A stretch of 16,906 bases of DNA from an uncultured Pseudomonadota bacterium (GTDB taxonomy: Bacteria; Pseudomonadota; Gammaproteobacteria; Xanthomonadales; Ahniellaceae). The translations under genes and the position numbers were made by a program. The stretch is from assembly GCA_937996755.1 (NCBI GenBank), contig CALKUS010000112.1:1-16906 (forward strand), written 5' to 3'. The notes under the pieces are model-generated. The model did not search any database, was not told the origin of the DNA, and worked only from the letters and a program-made list of their open reading frames with translations. Shown piece by piece: positions 1 to 7,088 of this stretch. Each line of letters begins with the position of its first letter. The stretch's first letter is position 1.

Positions 1-166
1 GCTTCGACACGCCGTACGAGACGGTCGTGTCGAGCGAGCCGGTCCAGTCGCCTTCACCGAATTCGAAGGCCTGCACCGGCGCGGCCGTGAAACCGGCGAT
101 CGCGAGCGCGATCGCGGTCCCGAGGCGGGCACGGCGGATGTGGGTAGCGTCTTTCATGTTGTTCAT
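1..166 (-). CDS. DUF1302 family protein, N-terminal 55 residues only (runs off the window)
   Basis: The visible part starts MNNMKD, has an Arg-rich n-region (residues 11-14), a hydrophobic Ala/Ile stretch (about 16-29) and an AxA-like cleavage site ending at VQA (31-33). It is followed by FEFGEGDWTGSLDTTVSYG, the characteristic mature N-terminus of DUF1302 proteins. These are large exported proteins of unknown function (usually 500-700 residues), thought to be outer-membrane associated and often found beside DUF1329 or esterase genes. The ATG at 166 is preferred over the one at 157 because AGGGG lies about 6 bases upstream of it. It starts 25 bases after the lipase stop, so the two are probably cotranscribed. 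The family call rests on the N-terminus alone. Confidence 0.78.
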   Translation of the reverse strand, partial: MNNMKDATHIRRARLGTAIALAIAGFTAAPVQAFEFGEGDWTGSLDTTVSYGVSK

Positions 167-191
167 GGCTTGCCCCTAGGGTCCCCGTGCC

Positions 192-2342
192 TTACTGCGT
201 GCGGATGACGGACGAGTTGGTGATACGCACCAGCGTGCCGTCGCTCGCGATGTACCCCGCCATCTGGCCCTGCATCTCGGCCGTGACGGCCGGCGATGCG
301 GCCGGGCTGAGCAGCGAGCCGTGGTCGCCCTGCGTGAAGCGCACCACGCCGCGGACGCCGTTCGCGTCGGTCGTGGTCTGCGTGACGGACTGCAGGCCGA
401 GCACGCGCACCAGCGCCTCGCCGCCGGACAGCGGCGCGCCGGGCACCGTGATCGGCACCACCTGGTCGGGCAGCGACGGCGGCGTGCCGCCACCACCGAC
501 CACGAGGTGGGCGAGGAAGCGTTCCGGCTGCACGCGCGACAGCGTGCCGTAGTTGATCGGATCGGCCGAATCCACCGCGGTCTGCGCCGCGCCGAGGAAC
601 TGGTCGAACTGCGGAGTGCCGGCCTGGACGCCGACGGCCGCGAGGCCGGCGCGGATGCGCGGGCCGAACGTCGGCGAGCCATTGAGCAGCTGCGCGATGC
701 CACCGCCCGGCACCGACAGCAGCGCCGTCTTCACCGTCGGGTCGACCGACGCGTACACGGTGCCCACGATCGCGCCGAGCGACTGGCCGACGAAGCGGAT
801 CTGCGTGCCGTCGAAGTCGACCGTGGCCGCGTTGCCGTCGATGTTGATGCCCGGGATCGACTTCGCCAGCGTGATCAGGTCGGACACCGACTGGCGCAGG
901 TTGTCGCGCGAGGTCAGCAGCGACGACAGGTTGATGAAGTGCGCGCCGGACGGGTCGATGACGCCGTCGGGGCCTGCGGCACCCGTCGTGTTGTTGATGT
1001 AGTCGACGTCGAACGTGCGCTCGCTCGCGATCGGGCCGAACGGCGTGGTCTCGACGTAGAACGGGTTGCCCGGCGGCAGGCCGTGCAGCGGCTGGTCGAT
1101 CGCGATCACCGCGAAGCCCTGGCCGGCGAGCGTCGCCGAGATGGCGAGCGCGTCCGTGCGATTGCGCGTGATGCCGTGCGTGAAGATCACGATCGGCCAG
1201 CCGTTCGCGGGCTTCGTGCGCTGCGACGCGGCGTTCGGCACGGTGAGGATCAGCGGCACGTTCTGCGTGCTGCGGCGATCCGGCGCGCGGTTCGCGATCG
1301 TCAGGTTCGTCGAGTTCGGGTCGAGGCCGGCCTGTGCGAACGGGCCGATGTAGTTGCCCGGGCGGCCCTTCCAGAACGTGGTCAGCACGGCGGTCGGATT
1401 CTGCGCGGACGGCGCCTCGAGGTAGTACGGCACCGGGAGCACGCCGATGTAGATGTCGGCGACCGGCGGCAGGCCCGCGACGGCCGTCGTCTGGCCGGTC
1501 GGAGCCACCGTTGCCGTTGCCGCCTGGTTCTGCACCAGCAGCGTCTGCAGCACCGGCGTGATCGACTGCGTCGTGAACACCCAGCTCAGCACGATGTCGG
1601 CACGCGCGACGCCGGCGGAAGCGGCGGCGGCCTGCTGCGAATTCGTCAGCAGGCGCAGCGGCTCGAGCGCGCAGGCGTTCGCGGTCGGGATCAGCGGGTC
1701 GGTCGATGCGCCGTTCACGCACAGCGGCTGCGTGCGCGAGGCCAGGAAGTAGGTCTGGTCCGGCGTCGCGTCGTTGCCGTTCGCGTCGCGCACGTCGTCG
1801 GTGACGACGACCATGTACGACGACGATTCCTTCAGCGGGCTGGTCCAGACGATCGCAACGGTCTTGCCCGTGGTGTCGGACGGCGGCTGTGCGACGACGA
1901 ACTCGGTGTTCGCCGAGAGCTCGCGGTTCACCGTGCGAACGCCGCCGCCGAACGAGGTCAGCGAGACTTCGAACACGCGGATCGAGCTGCCCGCGACCAG
2001 CGTGTTCGCACGCGGCGCGGCCGACAGCTGGAAGATGGACGGCGCGACGGTGCTCCAGCCGTCCTGCGCGTTCAGCGCGACCTGCGGATCGCCGAAGTTG
2101 GCGGGATTCGCCACCGGGATGTTGAGGGTGAGGTCGGTCGTGCCCGAGAACAGGAGGTTGTTCGGGGTCGGGATCGTCGACGTCGCGGGATCGAACCGCG
2201 CCGTGATGACGCCCGTGATCAGCGAGCCGTCGTCGTTGGTGGCCGGCGGGGCGGGCACCGCACGCGGGCTGTTGCTACTGCTGCTGCAAGCCGCGAGCAG
2301 CAGGGACGACAGCACGAGAGCCAGTTTCACTCGGGCCTGCAT
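192..2342 (-). CDS. Lipase-like lipoprotein (Lipase_bact_N / virulence-factor lipase family), alpha/beta hydrolase
   Basis: A 716-residue exported esterase/lipase. The N-terminus is a lipoprotein signal with lipobox L16-A-A-C19 followed by a Ser-rich linker, so it should be lipid-anchored in the envelope. Residues ~40-260 match the N-terminal domain of bacterial virulence-factor lipases (RFDPATSTIPTPNNLLF). The C-terminal half is an alpha/beta hydrolase: oxyanion-region FTHG at 388-391, nucleophile elbow GQSLG at 519-523 (Ser521), probable acid Asp626 (LPDQVVP) and catalytic His674 (GDHGS). The length fits the family. The ATG at 2342 has AAGGA about 9 bases upstream and a sigma-70-like promoter further up. 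It lies 25 bases before a DUF1302 gene on the same strand, suggesting joint work on an extracellular ester or lipid. The substrate cannot be read from sequence. Confidence 0.88.
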   Translation of the reverse strand: MQARVKLALVLSSLLLAACSSSSNSPRAVPAPPATNDDGSLITGVITARFDPATSTIPTPNNLLFSGTTDLTLNIPVANPANFGDPQVALNAQDGWSTVAPSIFQLSAAPRANTLVAGSSIRVFEVSLTSFGGGVRTVNRELSANTEFVVAQPPSDTTGKTVAIVWTSPLKESSSYMVVVTDDVRDANGNDATPDQTYFLASRTQPLCVNGASTDPLIPTANACALEPLRLLTNSQQAAAASAGVARADIVLSWVFTTQSITPVLQTLLVQNQAATATVAPTGQTTAVAGLPPVADIYIGVLPVPYYLEAPSAQNPTAVLTTFWKGRPGNYIGPFAQAGLDPNSTNLTIANRAPDRRSTQNVPLILTVPNAASQRTKPANGWPIVIFTHGITRNRTDALAISATLAGQGFAVIAIDQPLHGLPPGNPFYVETTPFGPIASERTFDVDYINNTTGAAGPDGVIDPSGAHFINLSSLLTSRDNLRQSVSDLITLAKSIPGINIDGNAATVDFDGTQIRFVGQSLGAIVGTVYASVDPTVKTALLSVPGGGIAQLLNGSPTFGPRIRAGLAAVGVQAGTPQFDQFLGAAQTAVDSADPINYGTLSRVQPERFLAHLVVGGGGTPPSLPDQVVPITVPGAPLSGGEALVRVLGLQSVTQTTTDANGVRGVVRFTQGDHGSLLSPAASPAVTAEMQGQMAGYIASDGTLVRITNSSVIRTQ

Positions 2343-2393
2343 GGATGGATTCCTTCTTCGGAAATAAATCGAGGACGCATGGAGCGCCCGGCT

Positions 2394-2423
2394 ATCATAG
2401 GTAGTCCCTCAACGGGATTGCAA
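2394..2423 (-). promoter_or_regulatory. Putative sigma-70 promoter of the lipase/DUF1302 unit
   Basis: On the minus strand, TTGCAA (2418-2423, 4 of 6 to the -35 consensus) and TATGAT (2394-2399, 5 of 6 to the -10 consensus) are separated by 18 bases. Transcription would start near 2387, giving a leader of about 45 bases to the lipase ATG at 2342. It lies in the divergent gap between the lipase and glycosyltransferase genes and is the best promoter match I found in the window. Confidence 0.5.
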
Positions 2424-2515
2424 CGCCGCGTGAACGCTTTTTTAAGGCCGCTCAGGATGTTGCGACGCACCAATCAGGCGGAGCCTCAAAACACCCGTAT
2501 GAGGCGAGCGTTCGC

Positions 2516-3550
2516 ATGATCGCGGCCGGTCCCGGGCCCGCCACGGGCGGGCGTTCCACGCTGTGCGTGGTGGTCCCCTGCTACAACGAAATCGAGGTCC
2601 TGCCGCTGCTCCATGCGCGGCTGCTGGCCGCGCTGGCCGCGGTTCCGGCCGATTCGCGCATCCTCTACGTGGACGACGGCAGCAGCGACGGCACGGGCGC
2701 GGCCCTGCTGGCGCTGGCGGAATCCGACCCGCGCGTGGGCGCCGCCCTGCTGGCACGGAATTTCGGCAAGGAAGCGGCCATGACGGCCGGGCTGGACCTG
2801 GCCGACGCCGACGCCGTCGTGATGATCGATGCCGACCTGCAGGACCCGCCCGAGCTGATCGGCGAGTTCTGGAAGCGCTTCCAGGCCGGTGACGACGTGG
2901 TCTACGGCGTGCGCCGCTCGCGAGCCGGCGAATCGTGGCTCAAGCGGACCACCGCGGCGCTGTTCTACCGGACGATCGGTCGCCTGAGCCGTACGCCCGT
3001 CCCGGCCGACACGGGCGATTTCCGCCTGCTGAGCCGCCGGGCCGTGACCGCGCTGCGCGGCCTGCGCGAGCGCCAGCGCTTCATGAAGGGCCTGTTCGGC
3101 TGGGTCGGCTTCCGCCAGGTCGGCGTGGAATACGACCGCGCGCCGCGCGCGGCCGGCACGACGAAGTGGAACTACTGGAAGCTCTGGAACTTCGCGCTCG
3201 AGGGCATCACCTCGTTCAGTGCGACGCCGCTGAAGCTTGCGACCTACGTCGGCCTCGCGACCGCGCTGTTCGCGTTCGCGTACGGCGCCTGGGTGATCGC
3301 GAAGACGCTCCTGTTCGGCGACCCGGTGCCGGGCTATCCGTCGCTGATGGTCGTCATCCTGTTCCTCGGCGGCATCCAGCTGATCGCGCTCGGGCTGCTC
3401 GGCGAGTACGTCGGGCGCCTCTACGTCGAAGCGAAGCAGCGGCCGCTGTATCTGCTCGATCGCGTCGAGCTGCCCGGGGAGAGGATCGCGGCTGAAACCG
3501 CTCCCACATCGTCGTCTCGCCCTCAGGGCGAGAAGGCCCTGGGGGCGTAG
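2516..3550 (+). CDS. GT2 polyprenyl-phosphate glycosyltransferase (GtrB/DPM1-like)
   Basis: A 344-residue family-2 glycosyltransferase of the DPM1/GtrB type. It transfers a sugar from a nucleotide donor to undecaprenyl phosphate at the cytoplasmic face, for later surface glycan decoration. The GT-A domain covers ~14-230: VVVPCYNE (18-25), DDGSSDGT (53-60), the metal-binding DADLQDPPE (105-113), DTGDFRL (165-171) and QRFMKG (187-192). Two membrane helices follow (about 240-264 and 276-298), then LLGEYVGRLY, typical of this subfamily. No GtrA-type flippase lies next to it. The ATG at 2516 is weakly supported by GAGG 11 bases upstream. The last ~20 residues (from I324) are encoded by a REP-like repeat and a hairpin, are not conserved-looking, and the 3' end overlaps the convergent SDR gene by 28 bases. 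Confidence 0.9.
   Translation: MIAAGPGPATGGRSTLCVVVPCYNEIEVLPLLHARLLAALAAVPADSRILYVDDGSSDGTGAALLALAESDPRVGAALLARNFGKEAAMTAGLDLADADAVVMIDADLQDPPELIGEFWKRFQAGDDVVYGVRRSRAGESWLKRTTAALFYRTIGRLSRTPVPADTGDFRLLSRRAVTALRGLRERQRFMKGLFGWVGFRQVGVEYDRAPRAAGTTKWNYWKLWNFALEGITSFSATPLKLATYVGLATALFAFAYGAWVIAKTLLFGDPVPGYPSLMVVILFLGGIQLIALGLLGEYVGRLYVEAKQRPLYLLDRVELPGERIAAETAPTSSSRPQGEKALGA
3486..3508 (-). repeat. REP-like 'GTGGGAGCGGTTTCAGCCGCG' element inside the glycosyltransferase 3' end
   Basis: Read on the minus strand this is TGTGGGAGCGG followed by TTTCAGCCGCGA, with an internal GCGG/CCGC stem. I recall this as a dispersed short palindromic repeat in Lysobacter and related genomes. Only one copy of this exact form is visible here, so its repeat status is from memory. 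It encodes residues 324-331 (IAAETAPT) of the glycosyltransferase, implying that the repeat was incorporated into the reading frame. Confidence 0.55.
3516..3532. other. Hairpin at the convergent ends of the glycosyltransferase and SDR genes
   Basis: A perfect 7-bp stem CTCGCCC / GGGCGAG with the 3-base loop TCA. The loop TCA (3523-3525) is the SDR stop codon on the minus strand, and the glycosyltransferase stop lies 16 bases beyond the stem. It could help end transcription in both directions, but neither side has a U-run. Confidence 0.5.
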
Positions 3551-4383
3551 CCGAAGTCGCGCGCGGCGTCGCTGGCGTCGAAGACGAGGTCGTCGCGCAG
3601 GCGCGCGAGCACGGCCCGCGTCGCGCCGGGCACGAACGGCCGCGCGAGCGCGGCGGCGATCGCGAACAACGAATCCGGCAGCCGCAACAAGCGCGGCCGC
3701 GACGGTAACGCCGCGAGCACGCGCGCGATCATCGCGTCGTACGCGAGCGTCTCGCCGCCCGGCAGGTCGTAGGCGCGATCGAACGTGGCGCGCGCATCGA
3801 GGCACGCGAGTAGCGCGCCGGCGACGTCGTGCGCGTGCACGGGTTGGCGCAGCCCGCGCGCGCCGCGCGGCAACGCGAAGAAACCGAAGCGCGTGGCGAG
3901 CGCGGCGACGCGCGACAGGTTGCGATCGCCCGCGCCGTAGACGAGCGTCGGTCGCAGCACGGTCCAGTGCGTGCCGTGCGTCGCGCACCACGCGGCGAGG
4001 CGTTCCTCGCCAGCGCGCAGGTGCGCCGCGATGTCGCGCTCGCGCGCGTCGCGTGAATCCGCCTTCACGTGCAGGCTGGTGGAAGACAGCGCGACGATGC
4101 GCGCGATGCCTTGCGGTTGTTGCCGCTCGAGCCAGTCCGCGAGCCCGTCCAGCGGGCCCGCGGACAGGACGGCGTCGACCGGATCGGTGATCGCGTCGCG
4201 ACAGAGGTCGCCGCGCCGCCAGGCGATGCGCTGGTCGAGCACGAGCGGCGCCGGCGGATCGCGGGCGAGCGCGACCACCTGCACGGGCGGCAATGCGACT
4301 GCGAGGCGCGCGAGCAGCTCGCGGCCGACCGGGGCGGTCGCACCGAGCACTAGGATCTGGCGGGGAATGTCGTCGCGGACCAC
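3523..4383 (-). CDS. Atypical extended SDR protein (NAD(P)-dependent epimerase/dehydratase-like)
   Basis: A 286-residue Rossmann-fold protein. Residues 10-20 (ILVLGATAPVG) give the GxxxxxG dinucleotide loop of atypical/extended SDRs; SSTS (100-103) marks the end of beta-5, LRPTLVYGAGD (143-153) is the usual nucleoside-diphosphate-sugar epimerase segment, and HAHDVAGALL (203-212) is a typical C-terminal motif. The catalytic YxxxK is not seen: the region around 120-128 reads AHLRAGEER, so the protein may bind a nucleotide without classical SDR chemistry. The start is GTG at 4383, 22 bases after the response-regulator stop, with no clear SD, so it is probably the third gene of the kinase operon. 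Its end overlaps the convergent glycosyltransferase by 28 bases. The substrate is unknown. Confidence 0.8.
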   Translation of the reverse strand: MVRDDIPRQILVLGATAPVGRELLARLAVALPPVQVVALARDPPAPLVLDQRIAWRRGDLCRDAITDPVDAVLSAGPLDGLADWLERQQPQGIARIVALSSTSLHVKADSRDARERDIAAHLRAGEERLAAWCATHGTHWTVLRPTLVYGAGDRNLSRVAALATRFGFFALPRGARGLRQPVHAHDVAGALLACLDARATFDRAYDLPGGETLAYDAMIARVLAALPSRPRLLRLPDSLFAIAAALARPFVPGATRAVLARLRDDLVFDASDAARDFGYAPRAFSP

Positions 4384-4405
4384 GCCGCGACGCTAACAGG
4401 TTCGA

Positions 4406-5380
4406 TCAGAAGATCGTGGTGAAACGAGCGATGGACACCAGCCGCGACGGCAACTGGCGGATGCGCGCGAGCAGCGACTCGTTCACGCGCACCGGTACTG
4501 CGCCGTCGTTCGCCGAGCGCACGACGGTGAAGCGGCGCACGGCGGCCGGCGTCTTCTTGAGCTGCCAGTAGCGGCCGATCGCGGCGTCCACCGACAGCCG
4601 GCACGAGCCCATGCGCACCGGCTTGATCAGCATGCGGTAGACCTGACCGTCGTTGATGAGGTCGATCGCGGTCTGCGCGTTAGCGCGCTCGGTGCAGACC
4701 ACCGTCGCGATGTGCGGGTGGTACTGCTTCAGCGTCTTGAGCATGCCCGTGAGGTCGCCGTGCTCGACCTCGGTTTCCGAGATCACGACGCCGGTCTCGT
4801 GCTGCTCGAGGATCTGCATCGCGCGGTCGGCCGACGCCGCGAAGCGCACCTGGTAGTACGGCTGCAGGATCTCGCGCAGCCGCTGCTGGACCTGCGGATC
4901 GTCCTCGATCACGAGCACGCCCACGGCGTTGCGCGCTTCTTCGTGCTCGGCCGCGCTGATCGGCTCGATCGGCATGGCGGGCGCCTCGCGCGCGATCGCG
5001 CCGGCGGTGGCGACGAGCTCGCGCAGCTCGCGGTTGTCCCACGGCTTGTTGACGAAGCGGAACACCTCGCCTTCGTTGACCGAGCCGAGCACGGCCTTCA
5101 GGTCGGAGAAGCCGGTCAGCAGCAGGCGCATGGCGCGCGGCGCGAGCTGGCGGATCTCGGCCAGGCACTCCGTGCCGGTCATCTCCGGCATGCGCTGGTC
5201 GCAGACCACCACGTCCACGTCGTGGTCGCGCGCGAGGCGCGGCGCTTCGCGCGGATCGTTGCAGGTGTAGACCTCGTAGTCGCGGAACAGCACCTTGAGC
5301 GCGCGCGTGATGCGCGCCTCGTCGTCGATGAACAGCACGCGCAACGGCGCGCCGAGGTCCGGGGCGAGCTGCGCGTTCAT
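4406..5380 (-). CDS. Response regulator with two receiver domains, the second lacking the phospho-Asp
   Basis: A 324-residue protein. REC1 (~13-125) is complete: acidic pair D19/D20, phospho-acceptor D61 (VVVCDQRMP), T89 and K112 (NKPW). REC2 (~153-265) keeps the acidic patch (E159-D160-D161), T230 and K253 (IKP), but the position aligned with the phospho-acceptor is Glu202 (VVISETE), so it is probably a pseudo-receiver. The ~55-residue Arg-rich C-terminus shows no DNA-binding, GGDEF, EAL or HD-GYP domain, so output is probably by protein-protein contact. Its ATG overlaps the kinase stop (ATGA), giving translational coupling and naming its likely kinase. REC1 resembles the receivers of RpfG/HD-GYP regulators (FVNKPWDNREL). 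Confidence 0.9.
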   Translation of the reverse strand: MNAQLAPDLGAPLRVLFIDDEARITRALKVLFRDYEVYTCNDPREAPRLARDHDVDVVVCDQRMPEMTGTECLAEIRQLAPRAMRLLLTGFSDLKAVLGSVNEGEVFRFVNKPWDNRELRELVATAGAIAREAPAMPIEPISAAEHEEARNAVGVLVIEDDPQVQQRLREILQPYYQVRFAASADRAMQILEQHETGVVISETEVEHGDLTGMLKTLKQYHPHIATVVCTERANAQTAIDLINDGQVYRMLIKPVRMGSCRLSVDAAIGRYWQLKKTPAAVRRFTVVRSANDGAVPVRVNESLLARIRQLPSRLVSIARFTTIF

Positions 5381-6375
5381 GCGGCCACCTTGCCGGACAG
5401 CGGCGCGGGCGCCGCGGTCTTGCTCGAGACCGGCAGCGCGATCGTGAACGTGGTGCCGCGGCCGGTGGCCGTCTTCACGTGGATCGTGCCGTTATGCGCC
5501 TTGACGATCTTGTGCACGATCGACAGGCCGAGGCCCGTGCCTTCGCCCACGGCCTTCGTGGTGAAGAACGGGTCGAAGATGCGCGGGAGCGCCTCCTCGG
5601 GGATGCCGCAGCCGGTGTCGCCGATGCTCACTTCCACGTTCTCGGGCGTCGCGCGCGTGATCACCGTGATCGTGCCGCGCTCGGCGATCGACTGCGCCGC
5701 ATTGGTCACGAGGTTCAGGAACACCTGGTTCAGCTGCGACGGCATGCAGCGCACCTTCGGCAGGTCGCCGAACTGCGTCACCACCTTCACGCGGTCGCGC
5801 AGCTGGTGCGCCGCGACCGTGAGCGCGCTGCGCACGGAGTCGTTGAGGTCGACGAGGTCCATGCCGTCGCGATCGACGCGCGCGAAACCCTTCAGGTTCA
5901 GCACGAGGTTCGCGATCGTCTGGATGCCTTCGAGCGAATCGGACAGCAGGCCGCGCGCGTCCTCGAGGCCCGTACCCCCGGCGAGCGCGGCACGGGCGCG
6001 CACCAGCGCGGCGCGCGCGGCGTCGGCACGCGACGCGTCCGCGGAAGCGACGAGGTCGACGGCCTGCAGCAGCGTGCGGACGGCCTGCTCGTGCTCGTTC
6101 ATGAGGTCGCCGACCACCTCGACGTTGCTCTTCACGAAGCCGAGCGGCGTGTTGATCTCGTGCGCCACGCCCGCGACCATCTGGCCGAGCGAGGCGAGCT
6201 TCGTCGTGTGCATGACCTGCGCCTGCGACGCGGCCTGCGTCTTGAGCTCGGCCTGCGCGGCCTCGAGCTGCGCGCGCACTCCCGGGTCGGGCGCCGCGCC
6301 GAAGAGGCGACGCCCGAGCAACGCGCCCAGCGACATGCCGAGCAACGTGAGGAGGATGGCCGGTACGAGGGACAT
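5377..6375 (-). CDS. Membrane-anchored sensor histidine kinase without a sensory domain
   Basis: A 332-residue kinase of the NtrB-like HEINTPL class. One N-terminal membrane helix (about 4-22) is followed by a short coiled-coil-like linker (30-60), the HisKA H-box AHEINTPLGF (phospho-acceptor H72), an Ala-rich helical stretch (100-140), then HATPase_c: N box N221...N225, G1 box GDTGCGIPE (252-260), F box FDPFFTTK (267-274) and G2 box GTGLGLS (279-285). No periplasmic, PAS or GAF domain is present, so the signal must reach it through the membrane helix or another protein. The reading frame is open for much longer upstream, but the ATG at 6375 is chosen because GAGGTGA sits 5 bases before it and the hydrophobic helix begins there. 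The ATGA junction with the regulator gene makes them a cognate pair. Confidence 0.92.
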   Translation of the reverse strand: MSLVPAILLTLLGMSLGALLGRRLFGAAPDPGVRAQLEAAQAELKTQAASQAQVMHTTKLASLGQMVAGVAHEINTPLGFVKSNVEVVGDLMNEHEQAVRTLLQAVDLVASADASRADAARAALVRARAALAGGTGLEDARGLLSDSLEGIQTIANLVLNLKGFARVDRDGMDLVDLNDSVRSALTVAAHQLRDRVKVVTQFGDLPKVRCMPSQLNQVFLNLVTNAAQSIAERGTITVITRATPENVEVSIGDTGCGIPEEALPRIFDPFFTTKAVGEGTGLGLSIVHKIVKAHNGTIHVKTATGRGTTFTIALPVSSKTAAPAPLSGKVAA

Positions 6376-6380
6376 CGAAA

Positions 6381-6387
6381 TCACCTC
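6381..6387 (-). promoter_or_regulatory. Ribosome binding site fixing the histidine kinase start
   Basis: GAGGTGA on the minus strand, 5 bases from the ATG at 6375. It decides for this start against the ATG-initiated frame that stays open to about 6903. Confidence 0.75.
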
Positions 6388-6395
6388 GGCGATCG

Positions 6396-6401
6396 AGTAT
6401 A
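6396..6401 (-). promoter_or_regulatory. Candidate -10 element of the kinase operon
   Basis: TATACT on the minus strand (5 of 6 to TATAAT), placed so that transcription would start near 6389, just ahead of the SD at 6387-6381. This gives a very short leader. I see no good -35 element 16-18 bases upstream, so the call is tentative. Confidence 0.35.
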
Positions 6402-6710
6402 GCGACGGGGTCCTTGCCGGGACTGGTCCGCCGCCGCTGCCTTGCCCGACTGCCCCTGACGGAAGCGCAAGGCCGCGAGCCTCGGAGCTTACGCGCTCCG
6501 CGGGCGGATTCCGCGATGCAGGTCCGCTTTTCGCTGCGTGGGGCGGCGCCTTCGCGGCACCGCGCCGGGGCGCTCGGCGCAGGCGCAAGCCCGGTTGCCG
6601 CGCCGCAGCAGGGCGCGGGCGCCGGGTGCAGCGATCCCCGGGGGTGGCGCCCTGCCCCGAGCGGGGCGGTCGCTGCGCCTTCGCGCACGCCGCCGCCGCG
6701 ATGAACCGCG
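6402..6710. other. Non-coding interval between the DUF6768 gene and the kinase operon
   Basis: About 310 extremely GC-rich bases. Open frames exist on both strands, but their translations are low-complexity Arg/Ala/Pro strings with no domain, so I call no gene. Several small hairpins are visible: CGGAGC/GCTCCG with a 6-base loop (6483-6500), GCGG/CCGC (6504-6514) and GCCCC/GGGGC (6654-6667). The last could mark the end of the sigma/DUF6768 transcript, but no T-run follows. It could also be decayed coding sequence or hold a small RNA; nothing seen favours either. Confidence 0.5.
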
Positions 6711-7088
6711 TCAGGCCGACGGTGTGCGCTCGCGCATCAGGCTCACCTGCAGCTCGATGCGCTTCACTTCGCGCAGCACGCGGTTGGACTCCAGGCGATT
6801 GCCCATGAAGCCCTTGCACAACGACGTCACCTGGAACAGGAACATCGCACCGACGCCGTACTTCACGGCGAGCAGCGCGTCGTGGGATTCGAACATCCGC
6901 CACGCCGCGTACATCGCCGCCACGAAGGCGGCTCCCGCGACGATGTTCAACAGCCAGACGATGGCGGACTGCGGACCGCGAAACAGTCCGAACGCCTGCG
7001 TCAGGTAACCGGGCTCGGTCGGGTCCGCCAGCAGCTTGCGATCCTCGTCGGTGAGCGCGCGGCCGATCAGTTCGTCAATCTTGTCCAT
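6711..7088 (-). CDS. DUF6768-like small membrane protein, probable partner of the sigma factor
   Basis: A 125-residue protein starting MDKIDELIGRAL, with an acidic soluble N-terminus (1-40, including FGLFRG), two membrane helices (about 42-64 and 74-91) and a C-terminal amphipathic helix NRVLREVKRIELQV (102-115). The pattern matches DUF6768, a family I recall next to ECF-type sigma genes; its function is unproven. The ATG at 7088 is chosen over an upstream in-frame start at 7130 because GAGGGAAA precedes it. Its first 14 bases overlap the end of the sigma gene, so translation is likely coupled. Position and topology suggest a membrane-bound modulator of the sigma factor, but no zinc-binding anti-sigma motif (HxxxCxxC) is present. 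Confidence 0.7.
   Translation of the reverse strand: MDKIDELIGRALTDEDRKLLADPTEPGYLTQAFGLFRGPQSAIVWLLNIVAGAAFVAAMYAAWRMFESHDALLAVKYGVGAMFLFQVTSLCKGFMGNRLESNRVLREVKRIELQVSLMRERTPSA

Noticed and set aside
321..2519. Long plus-strand open frame (732 codons) opposite the lipase gene
   Set aside because: Its translation is Arg/Ala/Gly-rich with no domain. It is the antisense shadow of the lipase, whose signal peptide, lipobox and catalytic motifs are clear; high GC keeps antisense frames open.
6654..6667. GCCCC/GGGGC stem as terminator of the sigma/DUF6768 unit
   Set aside because: Only 5 bp and no U-run on the minus strand; such stems arise by chance in sequence this GC-rich.
6414..6704. 96-codon plus-strand frame between the kinase and DUF6768 genes
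   Set aside because: No SD, no hydrophobic or domain pattern, Pro/Arg/Ala-rich translation; it looks non-coding.
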